Part shown: positions 62,001 through 64,000 of the stretch, piece after piece
How the letters are laid out: every line of letters starts with the position of its first letter
How positions within the stretch are numbered: the stretch's first letter is position 1
DNA from: Corydoras sp. C115
Lineage: Eukaryota; Chordata; Actinopteri; Siluriformes; Callichthyidae
Direction of reading: 5' to 3'
DNA length: 64,000 nt
Assembly: GCA_019802505.1 (NCBI GenBank)
Contig: JAFMOC010000043.1
Span: 1,144,501 to 1,208,500 of the forward strand
Notes under the pieces: model-generated
Told to the model about the DNA's origin: nothing
The model's database searches: none
What the model saw: the letters and a program-made list of their open reading frames with translations, nothing else
Made by a program: the position numbers and the translations under genes

Positions 62001-64000
62001 AATGGAAACTGACACATTGTAGACACACAGATACAGAAGTGTGTATGTGTTCAAAGTCCAGAAAAGCATTCATGTGCGTGCTATAAAGTGATCATATGCA
62101 TATGAAGATCAGTTCATGGCTGTATACATTTTACGTGATATGTTCATGACTTACTTATGTCAATGTTAGAAGATTTCTTTGTTTGGAGGGGTGGCAGTAC
62201 AGCAATCATGCTCATATGGCATTTATGAAACAAGTAGATAGTTTTAAATAGTTTTAAACCTAAAATGATTCGAGTGAGCATATCTGATTGTGAAGTTCAT
62301 TATAGCAGCTATAAAGTCCCTTTATAATGCTCCAAATGAGATTACGCTTATAAAACACATCTATAAGAATACATACACACAGATGTTTAATATCCCATTA
62401 CAAACTATAATTAATTACCTGATTTAAGTGAATGAACAAATTGAAGATTTTTAATACAAAATCCCAATCCAATTTTCTAATGCTTAATCTAACTGGGTCT
62501 ATTAATCACTATACCACCAAACTGATCTGTGGTCAGCCTGAACACATTATTAATCACATAACAACTCAGCCACAAAGTACTGGGCTAATTGCAGGAGGAT
62601 CGATAAAATGTTACTAGTGAATACGATCTGTCTGATATTTTTATGAGTAACAGATATGTATACTGAAGGTAAATGGGAAATGGAAACAGCCACCTTGGGC
62701 TTAATTAAAATGGCCATAGATCTACAAAAGGCTTTTGGAATTGACTCACTATGTATCTGGCTCTTGCGTCACCACCGTATTCAGAACAATTTTCTTTTGC
62801 TTAGATTTGTCACCGCATCCTCCCTCCTCCTTCTGGCATACTCTTTCTCTCGCCTCAATGGCGAGACAAGGCCACACTGCTCAAGAGAGAAGCTATGGAT
62901 TATCTGAGCAATTCTCTTCCCCTCTACTCCCCCTTTTTTCAAATGGCAGCTATGAATCTTCATTGCATCTACTGCTGTGGAAAGCGTCTCTGCTGTAAAT
63001 GACTATTGATGACGCCGCCTCGCAGCAAGAAAAGAGGATGCAGCATTGACACAATCAAATAAAGCGTGTATTTGACTAAATCCTGAAGTCCCTAAAAATC
63101 AGCCATAGGCTAAGAATTTTCATGAAAAATTATTGTAATAGAAGTACATGACGTGTGTTTAATGACAGAATTTGCAATTTTTACAGTTTGTATATGTGAA
63201 CAATTACAATAATATTGCTATATTAATTTTTCAACAACTTTCAATAGTTTGTTAATATTTAATAGAATTTATAACAATACCCCAATTACAATTATTTTAC
63301 AATTTAAAATAAGAAAAAGGAAGATGCAGAGAAATAAATCTATTCATCAAGTCATAAATATATTCTTTTAGACACAATAAGTTAAAAAAATTATTACACA
63401 CAATAAGTTAAAAATTATTCTCCATTTATTTGTTTACAAATGTAAGATGCATTTTACTGGCAGTGATATTCATTCTGCATGTGATGCATGTCAGCTGTAA
63501 AAGACACATTGGTATTAATCAAAAATGTTAAGTCAGACTACTGTCACATGAATTCTTATCTTTAAATTGACATGACTATAGATTAAACACATTTGATTTT
63601 TTTTTTTTTGATTTGTGCTGTCACACTGTCATAAAAATCAACATAGTGGGAGTCAAACGTCTTCCCTTATTTCGAAGTTTCCACCTATTTAATTCTCCTT
63701 TTTTATAGCATTGCAGCAGCTACTTAAAGGTCAAAGAAAATCAAAGAGCATTGACTGTTGTGGAATTACTGCCACAGTCACTAAACCCAAACCTTATCAA
63801 GTTTTTTTTCTGGGGCACAGGCAGAGAGAAAGCAAAGCATCAAATTTTGCACAATCATTCAGCTCGCCCTTATGCTTAGCAAAAAAGAAAGAACATACCA
63901 AATACAAATAAGGTTTGAAATTTATGCAGATTTTTCATTGAACTATTGCTGAATAAATGACTTATACTAAAAAGAAAAGTAATCATTCTCTAAACCACTT
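62001..64000. other. Unique AT-rich noncoding sequence to the window end
   Basis: Overlapping frames of 60-87 codons near 62656-62998 lie on both strands in a locally GC-richer stretch and have no recognised domain. A duplicated CACAATAAGTTAAAAA word lies near 63373 and 63400. Nothing else is supported. Confidence 0.5.

Overview
This window is noncoding, AT-rich vertebrate DNA, most likely from a teleost fish and possibly a catfish-like ostariophysan. That reading rests on a young tRNA-derived SINE family with a (TGAA)n tail and a V-SINE-type (DANA/Mermaid/HE1-like) central domain, on decayed L2-type LINE and Tc1/mariner fragments typical of fish, and on abundant long (TA)n and (CA)n tracts. 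The species assignment comes from recognising repeats only. I found no complete protein-coding gene, no functional tRNA or rRNA gene and no CRISPR array. The only coding candidate is one minus-strand exon-like segment near 12.2-12.4 kb (secreted, cytokine-like, identity unknown).

Layout. 0-11 kb: unique AT-rich sequence with a 5'-truncated SINE (1.26 kb), a (CA)n/AT palindromic tract (5.7 kb) and the 3' end of an L2-like LINE (7.1-7.6 kb). 11-17 kb: a full-length SINE (11.4 kb), the candidate exon (12.2-12.4 kb), a (TA)n tract, a second 5'-truncated SINE (14.2 kb) and a SINE with an internal deletion plus a 203-bp tandem duplication (16.1-16.6 kb). 17-31 kb: almost repeat-free unique sequence. 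31-41 kb: a SINE cluster with five young copies and several old ones, including an inverted pair at 33.75-34.65 kb. The second member of that pair carries inverted copies of the 3' flanks of two neighbouring SINEs. 41.7-43.1 kb: a decayed minus-strand LINE reverse transcriptase. 43-47 kb: microsatellites, a Tc1/mariner transposase fossil and a conserved-looking noncoding block. 47-64 kb: mostly unique sequence with a few SINEs, a (TTA)n and a (CA)n tract, and a Tc1-type end fragment.

The most striking structure is at 34464-34654. Two stretches of unique sequence from 31.3-31.5 kb and 33.7 kb have been copied, inverted, into the tail of a SINE, each joined to a SINE 3' end. This looks like serial template switching between neighbouring SINE copies. 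The donor locus at 31.3 kb later gained its own insertion, which includes a 67-bp exact copy of DNA 0.4 kb upstream, so the events can be ordered. Nearly all young SINE copies have 11-13 bp target-site duplications, so the family has been active recently. No genes are seen to work together here; the window is best read as intergenic or intronic DNA.
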